From: Streptomyces sp. WM6386
GTDB taxonomy: Bacteria > Actinomycetota > Actinomycetes > Streptomycetales > Streptomycetaceae
Assembly: GCF_000972385.1 (NCBI RefSeq)
Contig: NZ_JXTE01000005.1
Coordinates: 124,001-188,000 of the forward strand
Reading direction: 5' to 3'
DNA length: 64,000 bases
Shown here in pieces: positions 41,281 through 50,893 of this stretch (position 1 is the first letter of the stretch; the number at the start of each line of letters is the position of its first letter). Below the pieces are notes generated by a model. It ran no database searches. It had not been told where the DNA came from and saw nothing but the letters and a program-made list of their open reading frames with translations. The position numbers were made by a program, and so were the translations under genes.

Positions 41281-42026
41281 GACAGCGGCCTTTCCAGTAC
41301 GAGGGTGAGGGCGGCCACGGTCACGAGCAGCGCGACACTGGCGGCCGTGAAGCGCGCGGAGACGCGGGCCTCGGGCACCAGAACGCGCAGGGTCCCGTCG
41401 TAACCGCGCCCGGCGAGTCCGTCCTGGAGCCGCGCCGCCCGGCTGAAGGCCCGTACGAACGCGGTCGCGCCGAGCCCGGCGAGCGAGCGCCACTCCGCGG
41501 CCCGGCTGGTGTGCCCGAGCCGCGCGGCCTGGGCCTCCCGGATGCGGCGCACGGAGTCCAGGAGCAGGAAGCTCATGCGGTACGTCACCAGCGCGACGTC
41601 CACGACGGGTGCGGGCACGCCGGCCTTCACCAGGCGCGGCAGCAGGTCGGACATGGGCGTGGTGAAGGCGAACAGCAGGACCCCGAGGGAGGCCGCCGAC
41701 GTACGCAGCAGCAGTTCCCCGGCACGCATCGCACCGCCGTCCGCCGGCGTCACGAACCCCTGTGGTCCACCGACCTGGACGAGCAGCGGGAGCGCACCGG
41801 TCACGCAGAAGCCCAGCGGCACCCGGTAGGCACGCCACAGCCGTCGGCCGGGCACACCCGCCGGTCCGAGCAGTACGGCGAGGGCCGTCACCAGCACCAG
41901 CGCCGCGCCGGGCCAGGGCGGCAGTGAGATCGCCAGGATCGTGAGGCCCAGTCCGAGCACGGCCTTGTCCACGGGATGGCGGTGGCGCCAGCGGCTGCTG
42001 TGCGCCGCCGCGTCGATCGGCAGCAC
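41277..42026 (-). CDS. cbiQ: Cobalt/nickel ECF transporter transmembrane protein CbiQ
   Basis: A 249-aa coupling membrane protein (EcfT) with five to six TM segments in the first ~125 residues and near the C-terminus. The cytoplasmic coupling helices carry the Ala-Arg-Gly-type signature as AAEWRSLAGLGATAFVRAF and RLQDGLAGRGYDG. GTG start at 42026, 6 nt after cbiN. It links the CbiMN substrate unit to CbiO. Confidence 0.9.
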   Translation of the reverse strand: MLPIDAAAHSSRWRHRHPVDKAVLGLGLTILAISLPPWPGAALVLVTALAVLLGPAGVPGRRLWRAYRVPLGFCVTGALPLLVQVGGPQGFVTPADGGAMRAGELLLRTSAASLGVLLFAFTTPMSDLLPRLVKAGVPAPVVDVALVTYRMSFLLLDSVRRIREAQAARLGHTSRAAEWRSLAGLGATAFVRAFSRAARLQDGLAGRGYDGTLRVLVPEARVSARFTAASVALLVTVAALTLVLERPLS

Positions 42027-42032
42027 GCGGGG

Positions 42033-42392
42033 TCAGGCCCGTTCGGCGGTGGGCTCGTCCTGGGTGTCCCGGGCGTCCGGCTGGGCCAGGGCCCGCGCCT
42101 CACCCTGGCGGCGCCCCCGGTGCAGACCGAAGTAGTAGGCGAGGACGCCCGCGCCGAGTGCCGCCTGGAGGGCGAACAGGGCCGACTCGATCTCGCCGGA
42201 CGGCGGTTCGTACAGGGGTGAGAACCAGGGCTCGTAGTCCGGCTCGATCTCGGTGATCGCGGTCTCGGCCTCGGCGTCGGCGCCCGTGAACGGCTCCTCC
42301 TTGTGGTCGCCGAGCCCGAGGGCCGGCGGCAGCACGGCGAGCGCCGCCACGACGAACAGCAGCAGAGCGTTGATCTTCGCGTTACGGCTCAT
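42033..42392 (-). CDS. cbiN: Cobalt transport protein CbiN (NikN-like auxiliary subunit)
   Basis: A 119-aa protein with two TM helices ([20 protein letters not shown] at about 7-26 and [20 protein letters not shown] at about 70-90) and a conserved extracytoplasmic loop ([23 protein letters not shown], given here in part) between them. This is the CbiN/NikN architecture (PDGL-type loop replaced by EPDYEPW). A charged C-terminal tail of about 25 aa is extra. The ATG overlaps the cbiM stop by 4 nt. Confidence 0.87.
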   Translation of the reverse strand: MSRNAKINALLLFVVAALAVLPPALGLGDHKEEPFTGADAEAETAITEIEPDYEPWFSPLYEPPSGEIESALFALQAALGAGVLAYYFGLHRGRRQGEARALAQPDARDTQDEPTAERA

Positions 42393-43105
42393 CGGGCCAC
42401 CGCCTCGGTGCCGGTCTCGGGCTCGGGCTCGTTCTTCTTCGTACCGGTCAGCAGTACTCCGAGCCGCGTCAGTTCGCCCTTGCTGGACTGCACCAGCAGT
42501 CGCATGACGAACACCGTGAGGAGTCCCTCGCTCACCGCGAGTGGGATCTGGGTGACGGCGAAGATGGAGCCGAACTTGCCGAGCGCGCCCAGGAATCCGC
42601 TGCTCGGGTCCGGGAAGGCGAGCGCCAGCTGCACGCTGGTGACGCAGTAGGTGGACAGGTCGGCGACGAACGCGCCGAAGAACACCGCGCCCATGAGCGG
42701 CACGTCGTAGCGCCGTAGCAGCCGGTAGACGGCGTAGCCGGCCCAGGGTCCGGCGATCGCCATCGAGAACACGTTGGCGCCCAGTGTCGTCAGCCCGCCG
42801 TGGGCGAGCAGCAGTGCCTGGAAGAGCAGGGTGATGGTGCCCAGTACGGCCATGACCGGCGGGCGGAACAGGATGGCGCCCAGGCCGGTGCCGGTGGGAT
42901 GTGAGCAACTGCCCGTCACCGAGGGCAGCTTCAGCGCGGACAGGACGAAGGTGAAGGCGCCGGAGGCGCCGAGCAGCAGCGTGCTCTCGGGGTGCTCCCT
43001 GACCTCACGGGTGAGTGACCGGACTCCGTGGACGACGAACGGTGCGCACGCGACGCCCCAGGCGACCGCGTGCGCAGGGGGCAGAAAACCCTCGGCTATG
43101 TGCAT
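42389..43105 (-). CDS. cbiM: Cobalt/nickel ECF transporter substrate-capture protein CbiM
   Basis: A 238-aa membrane protein, first gene of cbiMNQO. The mature N-terminus [17 protein letters not shown] carries the Met-His that coordinates Co2+/Ni2+ in CbiM/NikM. About six to seven TM helices follow, with [20 protein letters not shown] (conserved SHPTG metal-site motif) at about 62-80. It is preceded by a cobalamin riboswitch, so the operon most likely imports cobalt for B12 synthesis and is shut down by adenosylcobalamin. Confidence 0.94.
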   Translation of the reverse strand: MHIAEGFLPPAHAVAWGVACAPFVVHGVRSLTREVREHPESTLLLGASGAFTFVLSALKLPSVTGSCSHPTGTGLGAILFRPPVMAVLGTITLLFQALLLAHGGLTTLGANVFSMAIAGPWAGYAVYRLLRRYDVPLMGAVFFGAFVADLSTYCVTSVQLALAFPDPSSGFLGALGKFGSIFAVTQIPLAVSEGLLTVFVMRLLVQSSKGELTRLGVLLTGTKKNEPEPETGTEAVAR

Positions 43106-43139
43106 GGCTCAGCAGACCCTCTCCAGCACCTCGTGGATG

Positions 43140-43315
43140 GTTGACGCGCCTTGGCCGGTCTCCTGGCTCACGGGTCCCACCGCCCTTGCTCCGCCTTCCC
43201 GGGTCCGAGGACCCAGTGGCTGCCCGTCAGGGCCGGAGCAGGACTTCCCGATCACAGTGGCGAGGGCCGCACCGGTATCACACCGGATTTCCCGTTCACC
43301 AAGGCGTGGTGACAG
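43140..43315 (-). promoter_or_regulatory. Cobalamin (B12) riboswitch upstream of cbiMNQO
   Basis: On the minus strand the B12-box appears as AGCCAGGAGACCGGCC (43153-43168), close to the AGYCMGGAGACCDGCC-type consensus. Upstream are the conserved GCCACTG element (near 43215) and paired GC-rich arms such as CCGGTGTGATACCGGTGCGG (43263-43287 region). The element ends about 35-50 nt before the cbiM ATG, fitting translational or transcriptional repression by adenosylcobalamin. Confidence 0.9.
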
Positions 43316-43534
43316 TAATGCCCTCGTAAAGGGGCTGGCAAGCGGCTACGGGGGGCGCGCGGACGGCGCCCGAGGACTCGCGCCGGGCGCACGCGTCGAC
43401 GACGGCGGTCGGCTTCAAGGGGGCGTCGAGGACCAGCCTGCGGACACCTCGGCGGATTCGGGCGCGTTTCGCATACGATCGCGGGACGTGGACGAGGCGC
43501 CGACATATGTGCAGGATGCACACTTGCGTATGAG

Positions 43535-43553
43535 TTAGGTAAGCCTTACCGTT
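43535..43553. promoter_or_regulatory. DtxR/IdeR/DmdR-type iron box upstream of the glutamate-synthase-like operon
   Basis: TTAGGTAAGCCTTACCGTT matches the 19-bp iron-box consensus TWAGGTWAGSCTWACCTWA at 17 positions, and its core GGTAAG-C-CTTACC is a perfect palindrome. It lies about 115 nt before the TTG start of the glutamate-synthase-like gene; the nearest opposite-strand start, cbiM, is more than 400 nt away behind a riboswitch. A second perfect inverted repeat, TGTGCA-GGA-TGCACA (43508-43522), sits 12 bp upstream. Expected effect: repression when iron is plentiful. Confidence 0.75.
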
Positions 43554-43667
43554 CACAATCGCACTACTCAGGGCCCTGGCCGGAACACCGGCCCCGCCCG
43601 CGGCGAGCGCTTCACCGACGCAGCCTGGCCGTCCGATGCCGGAACCCGCTGCTCCCAGGACGCCCCC

Positions 43668-46600
43668 TTGAATCACCGCACCTTCGGTCTGTACGACCCT
43701 GCCCTCGACCACAGCGACTGCGGCGTCGGCTTCATCACCCGGCTCGACGGGACACCGAGCCATGACGTCATCCGCAAGGGCGACGAAGCGCTCCGCACCA
43801 TCCCGCACCGCGGCGGCAAGTCCGCCGAGGGCGTCGGGGACGGCGCGGGCGTGAACGTGGACCTGTCGGTGGAGTTCTTCGGCGCGATCACCGGCGAGGA
43901 ACTGCGCGCCGGGCACTTCGGCGTCGCCAACTGCTTCGTGCCGGTCGACGGCGAACGCCGTGCCGCGGCGGTCGACCTCGTGGGCCGGAGCATCGCCGAG
44001 CAGGGCTTCGACGTACTCCTCGTCCGCGACGTACCCGTCGACCACACCGTCGCCTGCCCCGCCGCCGAGCAGTACCAACTGCCCGTCGTGCAGTGGGTGT
44101 TCCGGGCGCCCGAGAGCTGGGAGCGCGAAGACGTCGACTCGGCCGCCCACCGTGCCCTGCTCGCCGTGGAGGCCGTGGCCTACGCCGACGCGACGACGTA
44201 CGCGGGGCTGTACGTGCTGTCGCTCAGCGCCCGCACCCAGGTGCTCAAGGGACGGCTCAACTCCGGAGAGGTCATCGGGTACTTCCGCGACCTCGTCGAC
44301 CCCCGGCACTCCGTGCGCTCGCTCTACTTCCACACCCGGTTCTCCACCAACACCGAGCCGCACCCGACCATGGCCCAGCCCTTCCGGCTCATGGCGCACA
44401 ACGGCGAGCTCAACACCGACCGCAAGAACCGCCTCAGCGACGAGGCCCTCGCGCGGGCCCGGACCCGGAGCATCGTGCGCCCGCCGGGCCAGTCCGACTC
44501 CAGCCGGCTCGACCAGACCCTCCAGAGCCGCGTCTTCGACGACGGCCTGGACCTCGTCGAGGCGGTCGTGTCCCTCATGCCGCCCGCCTGGGAGAACGAC
44601 CGCACGCTGCCCGCCGCCACCAGGGACATGCTCGAGTACTTCTCCCTGTACGAGGAGAAGAACGACGGCCCCGCAGCCCTCATCTTCAGCGACGGCGACG
44701 TCGTCGGCGCCCGCCTCGACCGGCTCGGGCTGCGCCCGCTGCGCACCGTCGAGACCGCCGAGTACCTGATGGTGGCCTCGGAGGCCGGTCAGGTCGCCTT
44801 CCCCGACGACGAGGTCGTGCACCGGGGCCGTATCGAGGCCGGCGGCATGCTCGTCGTCGACCACCGCACCGGACGCCGGCTGCGCACCCGCGAGGTGCTG
44901 GACGCCCTCGCCGCGCGCCGCCCGTACAGCGACCTGCTCACCTCCGCCCGGGTGAACCTCGACGACCTGCCCGCCCCCGACTACTACCGCGGCACCACGA
45001 CGCTCGGCTACGACGGCGACCTCACCCTCGCCGGGCGGTACGTGGCGTACTCGCTGAACCAGGAGAGCTTCCGGTTCATGCTCGACCCGATGCTCGCCGA
45101 CGGGTCGGAGCGGATCTCGGCGATGGGCTACGGCAACGCCATCAACGCGCTCAGCGACACCGAGGGCGGCATGGCGAAGTACTTCTCGCAGCGCTTCGCC
45201 CAGGTGACCAACCCGCCGCTGGACAGCATCCGCGAGGCCGACGGCATGAGCATGCGGGTCGCGCTCGGTCCCAAGCCCGACGGGACCCACAGCGGCGGCC
45301 GCCAGCTCGTCGTGTCCTCGCCCGTGCTCGGGCACCTCGACATGGTCCGGCTGCGCGATCAGCGGATCGTGCCGCTGAAGCGGTTCGCCATGCTCTACGA
45401 GCCGATGGCCGGGGACGAGACCGCCAACGCCGACGCCCTGCGCACCGCGCTCCGGCGACTCTGCGACGACGTCGAGCGGTTCGCGTCCGAGCAGGGCGGC
45501 ATCGCGCTCCTCACCGACCGGGCGGTCTCCTCGACGCGCGCGCCGCTGCCGGTCATCCTCGCCGTCGCCGCCGTCAACCAGCGGCTCATCGAGACCGGGC
45601 TGCGACTGCGCGTCTCGCTCGTCGCGGAGAGCGGCCAGCTGGCGTCCTCGCACCACGTGGCGACCGCGCTCGGCTTCGGCGCCTCCGCCGTCTACAGCCT
45701 CAGCGCACGGCTGCGCGCCGAGGAGAAGTTCCCGAGCGCACCCGCCCCCGCCGGTGAGATCACCGCGACCGACCGGGCGCTGGCGAAGTTCCGCAAGGCC
45801 GCCGAGAAGTCCCTCGCCAAGACCATGGGCCGGGTCGGACTGTGCACCGCCGAGAGCTACATCGGCGGCGAGTTCTTCGAACCGAACTACCTCGACACTC
45901 GCGACGACGTCTTCGCCCGGACCTTCCCGCACATGGACGCCCCGGTCGGCGGTGTCGGGTTCGCCCGGATCGCGCAGGCCGCCACGGACTGGCACGAGCG
46001 GGCTCGTACGGTCCAGGGCGAGCAGCAGATCCCGCTGCTCGGGCTGTTCAAGGAGCGGTCGGACGGCGCCGGGCACTCCTTCGGTGTCACGGCCGTGCGC
46101 GGTTTCGGCGACATGGTCGAGGAGCGGCCGGAGTTCGGGAAGCCCGAGGACTCCGACGCGCTCCGGCTGCTCACCCTCGGCCAGCTCGACGACGCGTTCG
46201 GCATCACCGATGCCGCGTACCGCAACACCGGGTACGACGCGCTCAGCGACGCCGAGATCGACGCGTTCCGGATCACCCCCGGATACCGCGCCTTCCTGCG
46301 GACCACGCACGAGGAGCGCTCGCGCCGCCCGGCCGCGCTGCGGGACGTGCTCGCACTGCCCGCCGACGTCACCGGACTGCGTACGGCCGAGGACTTCGCC
46401 CGGGAGCTGGGCCGGTTCTCGACGGACGGGAACGCGAGCGTCACGGTCCGGGGCGTCGCCGTCTCCCGCACCGAACAGGGCACCTTCCGACTGCGCCTCG
46501 CCGCACCGGACCTGGACCGCCACACCGCCCTCGCCGAAGGACTCGCGCACCTGGGCGAGGCCGAGACCCTCACCATGGGCGCCGACGGCATCGAAGTCAC

Positions 46601-49181
46601 CGCCGCAGGCGGCGCGGCCCGCCTCCTGGCCCTCCTCGACAGCGACAGCGCCCCCGCCAGTGTCCCGCTCGACGAGGTCCAGCCCGCGCACGAGATCACC
46701 CGGTCCCTCGCCTCCGGCGCCATGAGCCACGGCGCGCTCGTGGCCACCGCGCACGAAGCCGTCGCGCACGGCACGAACATGGTCGGCGGCATGTCGAACA
46801 GCGGTGAGGGCGGCGAGCACCACACCCGGTACGGCACCATCCGCGGCTCCCGGATCAAGCAGTTCGCTTCCGGCCGGTTCGGCATCTGGGCGGGCTATCT
46901 CGCCGACCCGATGCTCGAAGAGCTGGAGATCAAGATCGGACAGGGCGCGAAGCCCGGCGAGGGCGGCCAGCTGCCCGCGCCGAAGGTCACCGTCGACATC
47001 GCGGCCGCGCGCGGCGGCACCCCCGGCATCGAGCTGATCTCCCCGCCCCCGCACCACGACACGTACTCCATCGAGGACCTCGCGCAGCTCATCCACGACT
47101 GCAAGGCGGCCCGGGTCCGGGTCATCGTCAAGCTGGTGTCCTCGGAGGGCATCGGCACCATCGCGGTCGGAGTCGCCAAGGCCGGCGCGGACGTCATCAA
47201 CGTCGCCGGAAACACCGGCGGCACCGGCGCCGCGGCCGTCACCAGCCTCAAGTACGCGGGCCGTTCGGCGGAGATCGGCGTCGCCGAGGTGCACCAGGCG
47301 CTCCTCGCGAACGGGCTCCGGCAGAAGGTCGTCCTGCGCTGCTCCGGCGCGCACCAGACCGGCGGCGACGTCGTCACCTCGGCGCTTCTCGGCGCCGACA
47401 GCTTCGAGTTCGGAACGACCGCGCTGATGATGCTCGGCTGCGTCATGGCGAAGAACTGCAACGTGAAGTGTCCCGCCGGACTCACCACGAACCCCGAGGT
47501 CTTCGAGGGCGACCCGCGCGCGCTGGCCCAGTACCTGCTCAACATCGCCCACGACGTACGGCAGATCCTCGCCCGCCTCGGTCTGTGCTCCCTCCGCGAG
47601 GCCCGGGGGCGCACGGACCTGCTCCAGCTTCTGGACCACCCCGCGAGCGTCGGACGCCTCGACGTGCGCCGACTGCTGGCGAGCGTGCCCGAGAAGATCG
47701 TGGCGGACCCGGAGTACCTGGAGAAGGACTTCACCACCGACGACGCCCTCATCGAGCGGGTGCGGGCAGCGCTCCTCGACCGGCGCGAGCCGTCCCTGCT
47801 CGTCGAGGGCGTCCACCTCGGCAACAGCGACAAGTCGGTGGGCGGACAGCTGAGCATCGACATCGAGCGGCTGCTCAACCACGAGAGCGTCTCCGACGTA
47901 CCCGCCGTCACCACCGACGACCGCGGCCGCCGCCGTCTCGTCGACGACGCGGTCCGCATCCGCACCACGGGGTCCGCCGGTCAGTCGTACGGCGTGTTCT
48001 GCAACGACGGCATCACCCTCGAACACACCGGCACCGCCAACGACGGCGTCGGCAAGAGCCAGAGCGGCGGCCGGATCATCGTGCGCGCCCCGGGCGGCGG
48101 CAGCGCCGAACGCGGCGGCAACGTGCTCATCGGCAACTTCGCGCTGTTCGGCGCGACCGGCGGGCGGACGTTCGTGCAGGGCGAGGCCGGTGACCGGTTC
48201 GCCGTGCGCAACTCCGGCGCGACCGCGGTCGTCGAAGGCGTCGGCGACTTCGGCTGCGAGTACATGACAGGCGGCACCGTGCTCAACCTCGGCGGCTTCG
48301 GCAAGGGCCTGGGCAACGGCATGAGCGGCGGGTTCCTGTACCAGTACGACCCCTCGGGCGAGCTGGCCGGACGGGTGAGCGCCGACTCGCTGCTGGTGTT
48401 CCCGGTGACGGACACCGAGCGCGGCGCCTTCCACGAGGAGGCCGTACGGCTGCTGCTGGCCTGGCATGTCGAGGCCACCGGCTCCGAGCTCGCGGCCCGG
48501 CTCCTGCACGACTGGGACTCCGAGCGGCAGCACGTGTACTGCGGGATGCCCCGCGCGCTGCTGCTCTACCAGGACTCCACGGAGATCCTCGCCGCGGCGA
48601 CCCGGTCCCAGCTCCTCGACGAGCTGGCGACCTCCATCGCGACCGACAAGCTCCGCGCGTTCAAGGTCGACTACCGCGACCGCCGCACCGTGCTCGACGG
48701 CCGGGCCCCGGCCTTCGGCGACCAGGGCAGCGACGACATGTTCTCGCTGCTGTCCTCGTACACGGTGCTCGGCGTCGCGCAGGACCTCGCGCTCCAGCGG
48801 GTGCCGGGCGCGAGTGGCCCGGAGGATCCGCGCATCGCCGAAGCCGTGCGCAACCTCGTGCTCACCGAGGACTTCTTCGTCAAGCAGCGCGTGGTGAAGT
48901 ACCTGCGCGGCACGCTGGACCGCTTCGACGACGGCGAACTCGCCACCCTCATCGCGATCAAGCGCCTCGACGACTACAAGCGCGCGCTCAAGCAGCGCAA
49001 CAACCTCAGCGTGGACGCCCCCGGCACCTACGGCTGGATCATCCACCAGACCACCAAGAACGCCGGTCGCGTCCGCGCCGCCCGGTTCGACGAACTGCTC
49101 GCGAACGCCGCACTGACCGACTTGGCCGTCATCGCCTCCCGCCGCGCCCCGCAGGCCCCGACCGAAGCGGTGACCGCATGA
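43668..49181 (+). CDS. Glutamate synthase large-subunit homologue, extended form
   Basis: A 1837-aa GltB-type protein, about 300 aa longer than usual bacterial GltB. Domains: class-II glutaminase from Cys18 (CGVGF, exposed after loss of a 17-aa propeptide) to about 400; central domain about 430-740; FMN/synthase barrel about 1000-1330 (GAMSHGALVATAHEAV, GGMSNSGEGGEHHTRYG); GXGXG beta-helix about 1440-1600; and a helical C-terminal extension to 1837 of unknown role. The 3Fe-4S cysteines are Cys1258, Cys1264 and Cys1268 (C-x5-C-x3-C, one residue shorter than the usual x5/x4). The TTG start is the only start codon between an upstream in-frame stop at 43536 and Cys18. No gltD follows; the next gene is a diflavin reductase overlapping by 4 nt. 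Confidence 0.88.
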   Translation: MNHRTFGLYDPALDHSDCGVGFITRLDGTPSHDVIRKGDEALRTIPHRGGKSAEGVGDGAGVNVDLSVEFFGAITGEELRAGHFGVANCFVPVDGERRAAAVDLVGRSIAEQGFDVLLVRDVPVDHTVACPAAEQYQLPVVQWVFRAPESWEREDVDSAAHRALLAVEAVAYADATTYAGLYVLSLSARTQVLKGRLNSGEVIGYFRDLVDPRHSVRSLYFHTRFSTNTEPHPTMAQPFRLMAHNGELNTDRKNRLSDEALARARTRSIVRPPGQSDSSRLDQTLQSRVFDDGLDLVEAVVSLMPPAWENDRTLPAATRDMLEYFSLYEEKNDGPAALIFSDGDVVGARLDRLGLRPLRTVETAEYLMVASEAGQVAFPDDEVVHRGRIEAGGMLVVDHRTGRRLRTREVLDALAARRPYSDLLTSARVNLDDLPAPDYYRGTTTLGYDGDLTLAGRYVAYSLNQESFRFMLDPMLADGSERISAMGYGNAINALSDTEGGMAKYFSQRFAQVTNPPLDSIREADGMSMRVALGPKPDGTHSGGRQLVVSSPVLGHLDMVRLRDQRIVPLKRFAMLYEPMAGDETANADALRTALRRLCDDVERFASEQGGIALLTDRAVSSTRAPLPVILAVAAVNQRLIETGLRLRVSLVAESGQLASSHHVATALGFGASAVYSLSARLRAEEKFPSAPAPAGEITATDRALAKFRKAAEKSLAKTMGRVGLCTAESYIGGEFFEPNYLDTRDDVFARTFPHMDAPVGGVGFARIAQAATDWHERARTVQGEQQIPLLGLFKERSDGAGHSFGVTAVRGFGDMVEERPEFGKPEDSDALRLLTLGQLDDAFGITDAAYRNTGYDALSDAEIDAFRITPGYRAFLRTTHEERSRRPAALRDVLALPADVTGLRTAEDFARELGRFSTDGNASVTVRGVAVSRTEQGTFRLRLAAPDLDRHTALAEGLAHLGEAETLTMGADGIEVTAAGGAARLLALLDSDSAPASVPLDEVQPAHEITRSLASGAMSHGALVATAHEAVAHGTNMVGGMSNSGEGGEHHTRYGTIRGSRIKQFASGRFGIWAGYLADPMLEELEIKIGQGAKPGEGGQLPAPKVTVDIAAARGGTPGIELISPPPHHDTYSIEDLAQLIHDCKAARVRVIVKLVSSEGIGTIAVGVAKAGADVINVAGNTGGTGAAAVTSLKYAGRSAEIGVAEVHQALLANGLRQKVVLRCSGAHQTGGDVVTSALLGADSFEFGTTALMMLGCVMAKNCNVKCPAGLTTNPEVFEGDPRALAQYLLNIAHDVRQILARLGLCSLREARGRTDLLQLLDHPASVGRLDVRRLLASVPEKIVADPEYLEKDFTTDDALIERVRAALLDRREPSLLVEGVHLGNSDKSVGGQLSIDIERLLNHESVSDVPAVTTDDRGRRRLVDDAVRIRTTGSAGQSYGVFCNDGITLEHTGTANDGVGKSQSGGRIIVRAPGGGSAERGGNVLIGNFALFGATGGRTFVQGEAGDRFAVRNSGATAVVEGVGDFGCEYMTGGTVLNLGGFGKGLGNGMSGGFLYQYDPSGELAGRVSADSLLVFPVTDTERGAFHEEAVRLLLAWHVEATGSELAARLLHDWDSERQHVYCGMPRALLLYQDSTEILAAATRSQLLDELATSIATDKLRAFKVDYRDRRTVLDGRAPAFGDQGSDDMFSLLSSYTVLGVAQDLALQRVPGASGPEDPRIAEAVRNLVLTEDFFVKQRVVKYLRGTLDRFDDGELATLIAIKRLDDYKRALKQRNNLSVDAPGTYGWIIHQTTKNAGRVRAARFDELLANAALTDLAVIASRRAPQAPTEAVTA

Positions 49182-50893
49182 CCGTCATGCCCCCGACCGG
49201 AACCCTCATCCCGGCCGACGCGCCCTTCTCCGCCCAGCAGGAGTCCTGGCTCGCCGGCTTCATCGCCGGCATCGCGGCCGCCGGACGCCAGGACAGCACC
49301 GGCACCGACGCGCCCGCGGCGACCATCGACGTCCTGATCGGCACCCAGACCGGCAACGCCGAACTCGTGGCCGACGACATCGTCGCCGGTGCCCGCGCCC
49401 GCGGCCTCGGCGGCCGGGCCACCGCCCTCGACGACGTCACCCCCGAGGCGCTCGCCGCGATGTCCCACGTCATCGTCGTCACCTCGACCTACGGCGAGGG
49501 CGAGATGCCCGACAACGCCGGGCTGTTCTGGGAGGCGCTCCAGTCCGACACGTCCCCGCGCCTGGAGGGCGTGCGCTACTCGGTCCTCGGGCTCGGCGAC
49601 CGGGGCTACGACGACTTCTGTCAGGCCGCGAAGCTCATCGACACACGTCTGGAGCAGCTCGGGGCGACCCGGCTGCACGAACGCGTGGACTGCGACGTGG
49701 ACTTCGAGGAGCCCGCGGGGCAGTGGACGACGGCGGTGCTCGACCTGGTCGCCGCCGAGACCGGCGCGAAGTGCACGGGCGCCGCCGAGGCACCGAAGAA
49801 GCCCCGCTCCCAGTGGAACAGGCGCACCCCCTACCGGTCCCGGCTCACCACCAACCGGCTCCTGTCCGCGCCGCACAGCGCGAAGGAGATCCGCCACTAC
49901 GAGTTCGACCTCGGCGACAGCGGCATCACCTACGAGGCGGGCGACGCGCTCGCCGTCGTACCGTTGAACGACCCCGCACTGGTAGGGGAGTTGCTGACGC
50001 ACCTCGGTGCGAGCGGTGACGACGAAGCCGCCGAAGCGCTGCGCACCGAACGCGAAATCCGCATCCCCTCCAAGGAGTTGATCGCCGACCTCGTCGAGCG
50101 GGCGCCGGCGAGTGAGTTGGCCTCGGTCGTCGCGCACGGCGACCGCAGCGACCTCGACTCCTGGCTCTGGGGCCGGGACCTGCTCGACCTGCTGCGGGAC
50201 GCCGGGTCCAAGGCGCCCTCGCTGGCCGAACTCCTGCCGTTCCTCCGGCCGTTGCAGGCACGTCAGTACTCGATCTCGTCGAGTCCGCTGGCCCACCCGG
50301 GCAGCATCCACCTCACCGTCGCGTCCGTGCGGTACGACAGGTACGAGGGGGTGGCATCGACGTATCTGGCGGATCGGGTCGGTGCGGACTCGACCGTAGG
50401 CATCCACCTCCAGCCGAACGCCTCCTTCAGCGTCCCGGCGGACGACGACTCGCCCGTGATCATGATCGGCCCCGGCACCGGCATCGCCCCCTTCCGCGGC
50501 TTCCTCCACGAGCGGGCCGCGCGCGGCGCCTCCGGACGGAACTGGCTGTTCTTCGGAGACCAGCACCGCGAGACCGACTTCGTCTACGAGGACGAGCTCG
50601 CCGAGCTCCAAAAGCGCGGTGTGCTCACCGAGTTGGACCTCGCCTTCTCGCGCGACCAGGCCGAGAAGATCTACGTACAGACGCGGATGCGGGAGCGGTC
50701 ACGGGAGCTCTACGCGTGGCTGGAGGAGGGCGCGCACTTCTACGTCTGCGGGGACGCCTCCCGCATGGCGAAGGACGTGGAGACGGCCCTGCTGGGCATC
50801 ATCGCCGAGCAGCGCGGACGCGGGGAGGACGACGCCGCGGAGTACCTCGCGGACCTGCGCCGGGCCAAGCGCTACGTACGGGACGTGTACTGA
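49178..50893 (+). CDS. Diflavin reductase (CysJ-like), partner of the glutamate-synthase homologue
   Basis: A 571-aa NADPH-dependent flavoprotein. After an N-terminal extension of about 48 aa comes a flavodoxin-like FMN domain (about 50-200: DVLIGTQTGNAELVADDI, TSTYGEGEMPDNA). A CysJ-type FAD domain (about 215-420) has RQYSISSSPLAHPG. The NADPH-binding domain has GPGTGIAPFRGFLHERA and FYVCGDASRMAKDVE, and the end reads KRYVRDVY as in sulfite-reductase flavoproteins. No sulfite-reductase hemoprotein lies nearby. The 4-nt overlap with the GltB-like gene implies it passes NADPH electrons to that enzyme, replacing the Fe-S subunit GltD; this is inference. Confidence 0.9.
   Translation: MTVMPPTGTLIPADAPFSAQQESWLAGFIAGIAAAGRQDSTGTDAPAATIDVLIGTQTGNAELVADDIVAGARARGLGGRATALDDVTPEALAAMSHVIVVTSTYGEGEMPDNAGLFWEALQSDTSPRLEGVRYSVLGLGDRGYDDFCQAAKLIDTRLEQLGATRLHERVDCDVDFEEPAGQWTTAVLDLVAAETGAKCTGAAEAPKKPRSQWNRRTPYRSRLTTNRLLSAPHSAKEIRHYEFDLGDSGITYEAGDALAVVPLNDPALVGELLTHLGASGDDEAAEALRTEREIRIPSKELIADLVERAPASELASVVAHGDRSDLDSWLWGRDLLDLLRDAGSKAPSLAELLPFLRPLQARQYSISSSPLAHPGSIHLTVASVRYDRYEGVASTYLADRVGADSTVGIHLQPNASFSVPADDDSPVIMIGPGTGIAPFRGFLHERAARGASGRNWLFFGDQHRETDFVYEDELAELQKRGVLTELDLAFSRDQAEKIYVQTRMRERSRELYAWLEEGAHFYVCGDASRMAKDVETALLGIIAEQRGRGEDDAAEYLADLRRAKRYVRDVY

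Noticed and set aside
43296..49046. A 1916-codon open frame on the minus strand opposite the glutamate-synthase-like gene
   Set aside because: It mirrors the codon structure of the plus-strand gene: low-complexity, Val/Gly/Arg/Ala/Glu-rich product with no domain motifs. High-G+C genes leave long antisense open frames.
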